Below, piece by piece: positions 8,425-15,429 of a stretch of DNA of 64,000 bases. The stretch covers positions 1-64,000 of the forward strand of contig JAGWSR010000048.1 in the NCBI GenBank assembly GCA_028869385.1. The letters run 5' to 3'. A program made the translations under genes and the position numbers. Within the stretch, counting starts at the first letter, position 1. Every line of letters begins with the position of its first letter. The DNA comes from a bacterium (GTDB lineage: Bacteria; Vulcanimicrobiota; Vulcanimicrobiia; Vulcanimicrobiales; Vulcanimicrobiaceae). The notes below the pieces were generated by a model. It did not search any database. It saw only the letters and a list, made by a program, of their open reading frames with translations, and was not told the DNA's origin.

Positions 8425-9134
8425 ATCCGAACGTCGATCGCGCGCTCGAGCGCATCGCGGAGCGCGAGCGCGACGTCCAGCATGCGTATACGCCGGGAGC
8501 CTTCGCCGTGCGCGACGACGCGGCGGCACGTCCGTCGGTACGCGCGGAGCTCGATCCGCTCGCCGCCGCGGCACCCGACGGCGCATTCTTCGTGACGACC
8601 GACGATCGTGGGCGCACGGCGTACACGCGCGACGGCGCGTGCACGCTTCGCGACGGGATGCTCGTCGGCGTTGCGGGATCGCCGATGCTCGGCTTTGTTT
8701 CCGCGCATGGCGGTACGCGCGAGTTGCGCGTGGATCCCGTGGACCTCGCACTCGGACGCATCGAGCATCCGCGGATCGAGGCGAACGGCGCCTTCGCCTA
8801 CGACCGTCTCGTGGTCGATCCGCGCACCGGTACGACGGAGCGCGAACGCGTCGAGGTCGGGCGGCTCGCCCTCGCGCGCTTTCCCGCCGGTACGGCCTTC
8901 GCCGCGGCGAGCGATGCGCGCGTCGCGGCACCGGATGGCGTTTTGCCGCACGTGGGGCGCGCGCGAGACGGCACCTTCGGCGCGCTCGCGCCGATGCACC
9001 GCGCGACCAGCGGCATCGCCATCGATCGCGGCCTCGACCGCCTGCACGATGCATATCTCGCCTTCGATGCGATGATCGCCGCGCGAACCGCGCGCGACGG
9101 CGCGAGCAAGACGACGCTCGGGCTCGTGAAATGA
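8415..9134 (+). CDS. FlgF/FlgG-like rod protein (reduced)
   Basis: This 239-residue protein carries the rod-hook core signature DGAFFVTTDDRG, YTRDGACTLRDG and GSPMLGF, then LALARFPAGTAF, as in FlgF and FlgG. These proteins build the rod or hook outside the inner membrane. The N-terminal helix lacks the usual asparagine-rich loop (N-x-A-N-x-x-T-x-G), and the C-terminal helix is short (DAYLAFDAMIAARTARDG). The D0 helices are therefore reduced, as in the FlgC-like protein. It cannot be placed as FlgF or FlgG from sequence alone. Confidence 0.75.
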   Translation: MLVDPNVDRALERIAERERDVQHAYTPGAFAVRDDAAARPSVRAELDPLAAAAPDGAFFVTTDDRGRTAYTRDGACTLRDGMLVGVAGSPMLGFVSAHGGTRELRVDPVDLALGRIEHPRIEANGAFAYDRLVVDPRTGTTERERVEVGRLALARFPAGTAFAAASDARVAAPDGVLPHVGRARDGTFGALAPMHRATSGIAIDRGLDRLHDAYLAFDAMIAARTARDGASKTTLGLVK

Positions 9135-9940
9135 AGACGCTCGTCTTCGATCGATCGTCGCGGATGGAGGGCGGACGCCGAGTGCGCGACGCGCGGTTCG
9201 CGGATCGCTCGAGCCTGCCGGTAAGCGCGGCGTGCCTGGTCGGCAACGCGCTGCGCGAAACGCTGGCCGCACTGCTCGCGTGCGAGGTAGAGGTGCGCGT
9301 CTTCGCGCCGGTTCTGCCCGCCGCCGCGGCGTGGCACGCAATCGCGAACGACGCGTTCGTCTATCGTCTGCGCGGTACGTGCGGCGACGCGGCGCTGGTC
9401 TTGCGCGCGTGCGATGCGCTCGCTCTCGCGGCGGCGGCATTCGGCGAGCCGAGCGACGCGGCTCGCCCGCTCTCGCCGATCGAGCGCATCGTGCTCGACC
9501 GGGCGGTCGCCGCGATCGCGGGCGCCGCCGCCCCCGTGTGCGGCCCGCTCATCGGCGCACCCGACGCGGTCGCGCCCGAATCGCTCGCGGGTTTTGCGAC
9601 CTACTTCGAGGTGCAGATCGAGCGGCCGATCCGGGCGCGCATCGGGGTCGCGCTCGCTCGCGACCCCGACCCGCCCGTCGGCGCGGCGCTGCCCGCGGAG
9701 GCGCTGCTCGATCTCGAACTCGAGCTTCGTGTCGCGCTCGCGGGAGCGCCGATCACCGCGGGAGCCCTCGCGGGGCTCGAACTCGGCGCGATCGTGCCGA
9801 TGACTGAAACAACGACCCCGGCGGGAAGACTGATCCTCGCCGGGAGGGTGATCGCACGCGGCGAATGCGGGGTAATCGGATCCCGATTCGCGTTCGCGAT
9901 CGGCCCGTCACCCGAAGGGAGCCCCGGAACGCCAGCATGA
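9131..9940 (+). CDS. fliM: FliM-like C-ring protein (SpoA domain)
   Basis: The 269-residue protein precedes fliN with a 4-base overlap. Its last 75 residues form a SpoA domain ([20 protein letters not shown], then GAIVPM), the fold shared by FliM, FliN and SctQ. The centre matches the divergent middle domain of FliM/SctQ only loosely. The N-terminal CheY-binding motif of FliM (Q-x-E-I-D-A-L-L) is absent; the protein starts [10 protein letters not shown]. It is therefore closer in design to a sorting-platform SctQ than to a chemotaxis switch protein. Confidence 0.7.
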   Translation: MKTLVFDRSSRMEGGRRVRDARFADRSSLPVSAACLVGNALRETLAALLACEVEVRVFAPVLPAAAAWHAIANDAFVYRLRGTCGDAALVLRACDALALAAAAFGEPSDAARPLSPIERIVLDRAVAAIAGAAAPVCGPLIGAPDAVAPESLAGFATYFEVQIERPIRARIGVALARDPDPPVGAALPAEALLDLELELRVALAGAPITAGALAGLELGAIVPMTETTTPAGRLILAGRVIARGECGVIGSRFAFAIGPSPEGSPGTPA

Positions 9941-10209
9941 CGATGGATGCGGAAAAATTGAAAGAGCGCGCCAACCTCGACGTGCTGATGCACGTGCCGC
10001 TCACCGTAACGGCGGAGCTCGGCACCTGCAAAATGTCGGTCTCGGAAGTGCTGCGCCTGGGCAGCGGCTCGATCATCGAGCTCGACCGCCTCGCCGGCGG
10101 CCCGGTCGATCTGCTCGTGAACAATAAGCTCGTGGCCCGCGGCGAAGTGGTCGCCGTGGACGAGAACTTCGGCGTGCGCGTCACCGAATTGATCTCGCGC
10201 CCGATTTAG
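9937..10209 (+). CDS. fliN: C-ring/sorting-platform protein FliN
   Basis: This 90-residue protein is almost only a SpoA domain. [29 protein letters not shown] and [20 protein letters not shown] are textbook FliN. FliN forms the bottom of the C ring and docks FliH and the ATPase. ATG 9937 overlaps the fliM stop by 4 bases. A palindrome lies between its stop and fliP. Confidence 0.93.
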   Translation: MTMDAEKLKERANLDVLMHVPLTVTAELGTCKMSVSEVLRLGSGSIIELDRLAGGPVDLLVNNKLVARGEVVAVDENFGVRVTELISRPI

Positions 10210-10233
10210 CGCTTCGGTAACATTCCGTCCACG

Positions 10234-10261
10234 CGAGGGTGATGCGCATGCGTCACCCTCG
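10234..10261 (+). promoter_or_regulatory. Hairpin between fliN and fliP covering the likely fliP start
   Basis: Two perfect 9-base arms, CGAGGGTGA at 10234-10242 and TCACCCTCG at 10253-10261, enclose a 10-base loop that itself contains GCATGC. The left arm contains the only good ribosome binding site for fliP (GAGG at 10235-10238), and ATG 10248 lies in the loop. If formed in the mRNA it would hide the site. There is no T run, so it is not an intrinsic terminator. Confidence 0.6.
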
Positions 10262-10922
10262 TTGCATGGATGGCCTGATCTCGCTCGCCCACGGCCCGCA
10301 CGGCGCGCTTCCGCTCGACGTGCTCGCCGGGCTAACGCTGCTCTCGCTCGTGCCGTTTCTGCTGCTGATGTGCACGTCGTTCGTGCGCATCGTGGTCGTG
10401 CTCTCGCTCGTGCGCTCGGCGATCGGCACGTCGTCGCTGCCGCCGAATGCGATCCTCGCCGGGCTCGCGCTCGTGCTCACACTCGTCGTGATGGCGCCGA
10501 CGTTCCAGCGAATCGGCGACGACGCGCTGCAGCCGTACGCACGCGGACGCCTCACGCAGTCGCAAGCGCTCGAGCGCGCCGTCGCGCCGATGCGCGCGTT
10601 CATGCTGCGGCAGACGCGCGTGGCCGACATCGCGCTCTTCGAGCGCGTCGCGCATCGCGCACCCGAGCCCGCCGCGCGAGCGCCGATCACCGTACTCGTG
10701 TCGGCGTACGTCGTGGGCGAGTTGCGCAGCGCCTTCGCGATCGGTTTCGCGCTCTATCTCCCGTTCGTCGCGATCGATCTCGCCGTCGCCGCGATGCTCA
10801 TGGGCCTCGGAATGATGATGCTCTCGCCGCCCGTGGTGTCGCTGCCGGTGAAATTGCTACTCTTCGTCATGGTCGACGGTTGGGCGCTCGTCTGTGGAGG
10901 CGTAGCGGCGAGCTTTCGATAG
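10248..10922 (+). CDS. fliP: Export gate protein FliP
   Basis: This 224-residue membrane protein matches FliP: LVPFLLLMCTSFVRIVVVLSLVRSAIGT near the start (split here by residue class: a PFLLLM-S-F-R-I-V segment), then PPNAILAGLALVLT, FMLRQTR, ELRSAFAIGFALYLPF and GMMMLSPP. FliP forms the core of the FliPQR channel. It is shorter than FliP with a cleaved signal peptide. Candidate starts are 10239, 10242, 10248 and 10266. ATG 10248 has the best-spaced site (GAGG at 10235-10238). The next export gene, fliQ, is 2.5 kb away, which is unusual. Confidence 0.92.
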   Translation: MRHPRCMDGLISLAHGPHGALPLDVLAGLTLLSLVPFLLLMCTSFVRIVVVLSLVRSAIGTSSLPPNAILAGLALVLTLVVMAPTFQRIGDDALQPYARGRLTQSQALERAVAPMRAFMLRQTRVADIALFERVAHRAPEPAARAPITVLVSAYVVGELRSAFAIGFALYLPFVAIDLAVAAMLMGLGMMMLSPPVVSLPVKLLLFVMVDGWALVCGGVAASFR

Positions 10923-10964
10923 CGTCGCTTTCTTGACGAGTACGCTAGTAGCGGAGTAGAATCG

Positions 10965-11264
10965 ATGGACGGCGAGTTCGATGGCGTCGAATGGGACGAA
11001 AAGAACAGCGAGCGAAATCTCGCGATCAGGGGATTCGGATTTGCCTACGCTGCCCGTGTTTTTCAAGTTCCATGCGTGGAACGAGAGAGTCGGAGCGACG
11101 ATTCGGGCGAGCATCGTTTTGTGACGACCGGGCAGGTCGAAGAACTTCTGTTAACCGTCGTTTGGACGCCGAGAGGTTTGGTGCGGCGCATTATCTCCGC
11201 ACGGTATGCGTCGCGAAAGGAGCGACGAATGTATCATGCCTATTATACGAAAGAGACTTTCTGA
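10965..11264 (+). CDS. brnT: BrnT-family toxin
   Basis: The 99-residue protein has the BrnT signature: VEWDEKNSERNLAIRGFGF at the start, a GE-H-R element, LLTVVWTPRG and RRIISARYASRKERRMY at the end. BrnT toxins are RelE-fold ribonucleases that stop translation. The ATG at 10965 has GGAG at 10953-10956. The downstream gene overlaps by 29 bases, as in type II toxin-antitoxin pairs. The pair lies inside the flagellar cluster between fliP and fliQ and is less GC-rich than its neighbours, which suggests acquisition. Confidence 0.88.
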   Translation: MDGEFDGVEWDEKNSERNLAIRGFGFAYAARVFQVPCVERESRSDDSGEHRFVTTGQVEELLLTVVWTPRGLVRRIISARYASRKERRMYHAYYTKETF

Positions 11265-11571
11265 ACTCGGGGCAGGTGATCGAAATTATTCGTTTCCCAA
11301 ACCGACGGAAGCGCAAATTCAGAAGTGGAAGGAAGAAGACGGCGACGAGAATTTCGAGTTTTCTGACTTTCGACTCGTCCGCAACGTAAACGTCCGTGCG
11401 CTTCGCGAGCGGCTCGGACTGACGCAGCAAGAGTTTGCGCGCCGCTATCGCTTTCCGCTGCGCAGCGTGCAAGAGTGGGAGCAGGGACGCAAGCGCCCCG
11501 CCGCGGGTACGATGACGCTGCTCCTTGCGATCTCGCGCAAGCCAAAGGCGCTTGCCGACGCCTTGGCGTGA
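11236..11571 (+). CDS. HTH-type antitoxin paired with BrnT
   Basis: This 111-residue protein has a charged N-terminal half that probably wraps the toxin (PTEAQIQKWKEEDGDENFEF). Its C-terminal Xre-type helix-turn-helix reads VRALRERLGLTQQEFARRY, then SVQEWEQGRKRP. Antitoxins of this type bind the operon promoter through the HTH. The classical BrnA antitoxin is a ribbon-helix-helix protein, so this is a different partner type. I chose ATG 11236 over GTG 11206, which lies deep in the toxin gene. Confidence 0.82.
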   Translation: MPIIRKRLSELGAGDRNYSFPKPTEAQIQKWKEEDGDENFEFSDFRLVRNVNVRALRERLGLTQQEFARRYRFPLRSVQEWEQGRKRPAAGTMTLLLAISRKPKALADALA

Positions 11572-11661
11572 TGAGTACGCAGGGAGCGAGCGAGGGAACT
11601 CTCGGCTAGGTCGAAACGTTTCCTGGATCGTTCGCTCGGCTGTTTTTTGAGGTACCGCTGC

Positions 11662-12063
11662 ATGAGACTCGGCTCGCTCTCGTTCTTTGTTGCAACCGCG
11701 ATCTTCGCGCTTTCGAGTTTAGCCGGCGCGTCGGCCAATAGCTCGCAGCTCGTGGTTGTCACCAATACGTCGGCCGTGTGCCAGCGATTCGATGCCATCG
11801 GCACTCGCGAGGAGTGGGACCCGCATTCCCGTCGCTTTGAGCTCAAAACGGTCCCTCCGTATATCCAGCTCGATGCCGCCCCAGGTGCCACCGTGACATT
11901 CGATCGCCTGTCGGAAAGCGGCGCAGTCGTCTGGGCGAATTCGCACGTCGCCGCCGGCTGCGCTTCAGCGATGAGCGGCCGGGGCAATGGCCCTTACGGC
12001 ACAAGGGGACGCGTGCACCTGAGCTTCGACGGCACGCATTTTAAACGCGTCGCGACTTTGTAG
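11662..12063 (+). CDS. Small secreted protein of unknown function
   Basis: The 133-residue protein starts with a clear signal peptide (MRLGSLSFFVATAIFALSS, cleavage near AGASA). The mature part has two cysteines (VCQRF and AGCASAM), which may form a disulphide, and a predicted beta-rich fold. It matches no family that I recognise. An in-frame TTG at 11647 would add 5 residues; ATG 11662 has GAGG about 10 bases upstream. It lies alone between the toxin pair and the DUF167 gene. Confidence 0.6.
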   Translation: MRLGSLSFFVATAIFALSSLAGASANSSQLVVVTNTSAVCQRFDAIGTREEWDPHSRRFELKTVPPYIQLDAAPGATVTFDRLSESGAVVWANSHVAAGCASAMSGRGNGPYGTRGRVHLSFDGTHFKRVATL

Positions 12064-12163
12064 GATCTCGTCGTTCCATTCCGATGCTGCCATTGGACTT
12101 CCAATCTGCAAGGCCATGAACCTCAAGTCACGATTCGGCGATCGCGCATACGTGTAGCATCCT

Positions 12164-12379
12164 TCAATGCACGTCGAAGCGTTTCGTCTTCGAACGGCTG
12201 CCGTGAACGAGCGTGACTCGCGAGGGCGCAACATCGAAGTGTTCGGCGAGCGCCCGGATTACCGCCGCGTTCGCGGCGCCCTCGACGGCGCGTTCGCGCA
12301 CGCGAACCACGAGGCTCTCGCCCTCCCGCTCGATGCCGGGATGCTTGGAGCCGGGTTTGACCGTCACGGTCACGCGCAT
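12164..12379 (-). CDS. DUF167 (YggU-family) protein
   Basis: The 71-residue protein matches DUF167: VKPGSKHPGI at the start, VVRVRERAVEGAANAAVI in the middle and VTLVHGSRSKTKRFDV at the end. The function of the family is not established. It is transcribed on the minus strand, divergent from metF. Its length is slightly below the usual 90-100 residues because the C-terminus is short. Confidence 0.85.
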   Translation of the reverse strand: MRVTVTVKPGSKHPGIEREGESLVVRVRERAVEGAANAAVIRALAEHFDVAPSRVTLVHGSRSKTKRFDVH

Positions 12380-12477
12380 GGCTGCCGAATTGGCGAGGCC
12401 GCGGCATCCGCCTGCGCTTGGGCGGATGTTCGCGGAGGCCTCGAACGTCGGTGTCGGTAACTCTAAGGCGCACGATC

Positions 12478-13377
12478 ATGCGCATCTCCGAAGCCCTCGC
12501 GACCGTTCGCCCGTTCTTCTCGTTCGAGTTCTTTCCGCCGAAGGATGACGACGGCGGAAGGCAACTCTTCGCGACGATTCAGATGCTCGCGCCGTTACGG
12601 CCGGCCTTCGTCTCGATCACCTACGGAGCGGGCGGCTCCACGCGCGAGCGCACCGTGGCCCTAGCCAAGCGCATTCAGAGCGAGACGGGCCTCACCGTCA
12701 TGGCCCATGTGACGTGCGTCGGATCCTCGCGTGCCGAACTGCGTGCCGTATTCGACGATCTCGCGCGTGCCGGAATCGAAAATATTCTCGCGCTGCGCGG
12801 CGATCCGCCGAAGGGTGCGGAGCGCTTCGAGATGCCTCCCGGAGGCTTCGCGCACGCGAGCGACATGATCGCGATGCTCAAGCGCAATTATGATTTTTGC
12901 GTAGGTGCGGCGTGCTACCCCGAAACGCACGTCGAGGCGACGTCCGACGACGACGATTTGCGCGCGCTCAAGGCCAAGGTCGACGCGGGCGCCGATTTCT
13001 TGATCTCGCAGCTTTTTTTCAATAACGACCGCTATCGCGAGTTCCTCGCACGCGCGGCGGATATCGGCATCACCGTTCCGGTGTTGCCGGGCCTGATGCC
13101 GATCACGACCCATCAGCAGGTCGCGCGCTTCACCTCATCCATCGGCGCGACCATTCCGCCGAAGCTGTTGCGCGAACTGGAACTTCGTCGCGACGATTCG
13201 AAAGCCGTCGAAGATTTGGGCGTGGCCTATGCGGCGCTGCAGGCGACGGAGCTGCTGCAGCGCGGCGCCCCCGGCGTGCACTTCTACACGCTCAACCGCT
13301 CGCCCGCGACCCGCGCGATCGTCTCGGCGCTCATCGCCGGGAGCGCATGGCGCCCGAGCTTCTCGCCTCGTCCATAA
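12478..13377 (+). CDS. metF: 5,10-methylenetetrahydrofolate reductase
   Basis: This 299-residue FAD enzyme reduces methylene-THF to methyl-THF for methionine synthesis. Visible motifs are SFEFFPPK at residues 14-21 (catalytic Glu), VSITYGAGGS, HVTCVG, NILALRGDPP, GAACYPETH, DFLISQLFFN and PVLPGLMPI. The length is normal for the bacterial single-domain form. ATG 12478 has AAGG at 12465-12468; the frame is open upstream but carries no family sequence. It sits between two blocks of flagellar genes without a functional link. Confidence 0.95.
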   Translation: MRISEALATVRPFFSFEFFPPKDDDGGRQLFATIQMLAPLRPAFVSITYGAGGSTRERTVALAKRIQSETGLTVMAHVTCVGSSRAELRAVFDDLARAGIENILALRGDPPKGAERFEMPPGGFAHASDMIAMLKRNYDFCVGAACYPETHVEATSDDDDLRALKAKVDAGADFLISQLFFNNDRYREFLARAADIGITVPVLPGLMPITTHQQVARFTSSIGATIPPKLLRELELRRDDSKAVEDLGVAYAALQATELLQRGAPGVHFYTLNRSPATRAIVSALIAGSAWRPSFSPRP

Positions 13378-13430
13378 TTCGTTGCATGTCGGACATCGTT
13401 CGGTAACCTCGGCGCGCTAGCGTTGGAGGC

Positions 13431-13700
13431 GTGAACGGCTTCGACGGACTCTTGCGCGAGGCGCTCGTGATCGCCGCATTGCTGAGCGTTCCGGTGCTCG
13501 GGGTTGCCGCGCTCGTCGGCACGCTCGTCGCGGTGGTGCAAGCGGCGACGCAGGTGCAGGAACAGACGTTGACCATGCTGCCGAAGGTGCTCGCCGTCGG
13601 TACGTGCGTCGCGCTCTTCGGCCCCTTCGGCATGCAGGCGTGCGTGCGGCTCTTCCACGATGCGATCGCCGCGATTCCGTCGCTCGTGTACGGCGGATGA
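13431..13700 (+). CDS. fliQ: Export gate protein FliQ
   Basis: The 89-residue protein has two transmembrane hairpin helices and the FliQ consensus ALVIAALLSVPVLGVAALVG, then QAATQVQEQTLTMLPK. It packs around FliP in the gate. The start is GTG 13431 with GGAGG at 13424-13428. The stop overlaps the fliR start in ATGA. Confidence 0.93.
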   Translation: MNGFDGLLREALVIAALLSVPVLGVAALVGTLVAVVQAATQVQEQTLTMLPKVLAVGTCVALFGPFGMQACVRLFHDAIAAIPSLVYGG

Positions 13701-14410
13701 GCGCGGCGGCGCTGCTGGTCTTCGCGCGCTGCGCGGGCTTCGCGTTTCGAGCGCCCGGATTCTCTCATCCGAGCGTGCCGCACGCGTTGCGTGCCGGGCT
13801 CGCGTTCTTTCTTGCCGCGACCATCGCACCGGCGGTGCGCGCGCCGCATCTCGCGGGTCCGCTCGTCGTGCTCGCGCTCGCAAGCGAATTCGGCATCGGC
13901 AGCGCGATCGGTCTCGGTGCATCGGTGCTCTACGACGGCGCATTCGCCGGCGGACGCATGCTCGACGATTACGTGGGCGTGAAGGCGATCGCGCCGAATC
14001 TGGATCTCGTCGCGCCGAGCGGCTTTGGGCGCCTGTGGTCGCTCGCGTTCACCGGCGGATTCTTTCTTTTGGGCGCCTATCGGCCGACGCTGCTGGGCTT
14101 CGCGGCGAGCTTCGAGCGGGTGCCGCCCGGCGTGCCGCTCGATCTGCACGCGTGGAGCGCCTACGCGCTCTCGCTCGCGGTGACGATCGTGCTCGTGGCG
14201 ATCGCGGTTGCCGCGCCTGCGATCGTGCTCGCGTTCGTCACGCAGATCGCGCTAGCGGCGCTCGCACGCACGATCCCGCGCTTTGCGAGTTTCACGCTTT
14301 CCTTTCCGCTCGTCTTCGCCGTCGTCTTGATCGCAACCGCGCTCGCGCTCCCGTTCGTCGCCGCGCGCGCCGGGACGCCGCTGCTGCTCGTTCCCGAGGC
14401 GATGCGATGA
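13697..14410 (+). CDS. fliR: Export gate protein FliR
   Basis: This 237-residue membrane protein has about six transmembrane segments and the FliR pattern RCAGFAFRAPGFSHPSVP near the start, then EFGIGSAIGLGA and the final ALPFVAARAG helix. FliR closes the FliPQR channel and contacts FlhB. ATG 13697 overlaps fliQ by 4 bases. The open frame extends upstream within fliQ, but only this start gives a normal FliR N-terminus. Confidence 0.92.
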   Translation: MSAAALLVFARCAGFAFRAPGFSHPSVPHALRAGLAFFLAATIAPAVRAPHLAGPLVVLALASEFGIGSAIGLGASVLYDGAFAGGRMLDDYVGVKAIAPNLDLVAPSGFGRLWSLAFTGGFFLLGAYRPTLLGFAASFERVPPGVPLDLHAWSAYALSLAVTIVLVAIAVAAPAIVLAFVTQIALAALARTIPRFASFTLSFPLVFAVVLIATALALPFVAARAGTPLLLVPEAMR

Positions 14411-15429
14411 ACGCGGAGAGCGGGGAGAAGAGCTTCGAGGCGACCCCGCAGCGCATCGCGCGCGCGAAGCGCGAAGGCGACGTGGCGCGCGCGCAAGAGT
14501 TTGGTGCGAACGCCGCCTTTCTCGCGGCGCTGCTCGGAACGCTCGCGTGCGTTCCGCTGCTCGGTGCCAATGCGCGCCTGGCGCTTGCCGCGGCGGCGCG
14601 CGGCGAGGTTCCGCTTGGGGTTTGCGCCGCAATGCTCGCGTGGGCGCTCGTGCCGATGGCATGCGCCGCGGGAGCCGGTGCGATCGGTAACGTGGCGCAG
14701 AACGGCGGCCTGCGTTTCGTCGCCATCGCGCCGAAGTTCGAGCGTCTCTCGCCCGTCGGCGGGATCAAACGCATGCTCTCGCGCTCGACGCTCGCGCACG
14801 CGCTCCGCGCCTTCGCCGCATTCGCTATTGCGGGGGGCGCGAGCATCTTCGTGCTGCGCGACGTGCTCGGCGGTGCGCTCGCTCGCACGGAACCGCGCGC
14901 CTTCGCCGCGATCGGTTGGAGCGGCGCGGTGCGCGTTACCGTGAGCGCGGCTGCGATCGGCGCCGCGTTCGCGCTTGCCGAGTACGGTTTCGCGCGCCGA
15001 GAATGGCTTCGCAAGCTGCGCATGAGTTACGACGAACTGCGACGCGAGATCAAAGAGCGCGACGGCGATCCCCTCCTGCGCGGCCGACGCCGCGCGATGC
15101 AGCGGGCGTTCGCGCGCGGTTCGATCCGGCGCGTGAACGAGGCGGCGTTCGTGCTGGTCAATCCCACGCACGTCGCGGTCGCTCTCGCCTACGCGCCCCC
15201 GGCTATCCCCGTGCCGACCGTGCTCGTGCGTGCCGCCGACGAAGCGGCGCTGCGCGTGCGCGAACTGGCTGCCGCACACCGCATTCCGATCGTTGAGAAC
15301 GTGCCGCTCGCTCGCGCGCTCTATCGCGACGGTGAGGTGGATCGCCCGATTCCGCACGCGCATTACGTGGCGATCGCCGAGATCGTCGCGGCGCTCGCGC
15401 GCGCGGGCGTGCTGGAGGACGCGCGATGA
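14407..15429 (+). CDS. flhB: Export switch protein FlhB
   Basis: The 340-residue protein starts with EKSFEATPQRIARAKREGDV, the FlhB signature, followed by four transmembrane segments. Its cytoplasmic domain carries the autocleavage motif NPTH at 252-255. Cleavage between N252 and P253 switches substrate class in known systems, so an intact site suggests a working switch. The tail IVENVPLARALY is also conserved. It overlaps fliR and flhA by 4 bases each. Confidence 0.95.
   Translation: MNAESGEKSFEATPQRIARAKREGDVARAQEFGANAAFLAALLGTLACVPLLGANARLALAAAARGEVPLGVCAAMLAWALVPMACAAGAGAIGNVAQNGGLRFVAIAPKFERLSPVGGIKRMLSRSTLAHALRAFAAFAIAGGASIFVLRDVLGGALARTEPRAFAAIGWSGAVRVTVSAAAIGAAFALAEYGFARREWLRKLRMSYDELRREIKERDGDPLLRGRRRAMQRAFARGSIRRVNEAAFVLVNPTHVAVALAYAPPAIPVPTVLVRAADEAALRVRELAAAHRIPIVENVPLARALYRDGEVDRPIPHAHYVAIAEIVAALARAGVLEDAR

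Noticed and set aside
10933-10962. TTGACG-N18-TAGAAT as a promoter that makes brnT leaderless
   Set aside because: The predicted transcription start would fall after the ATG at 10965, and a GGAG ribosome binding site is correctly placed. The boxes may be chance.
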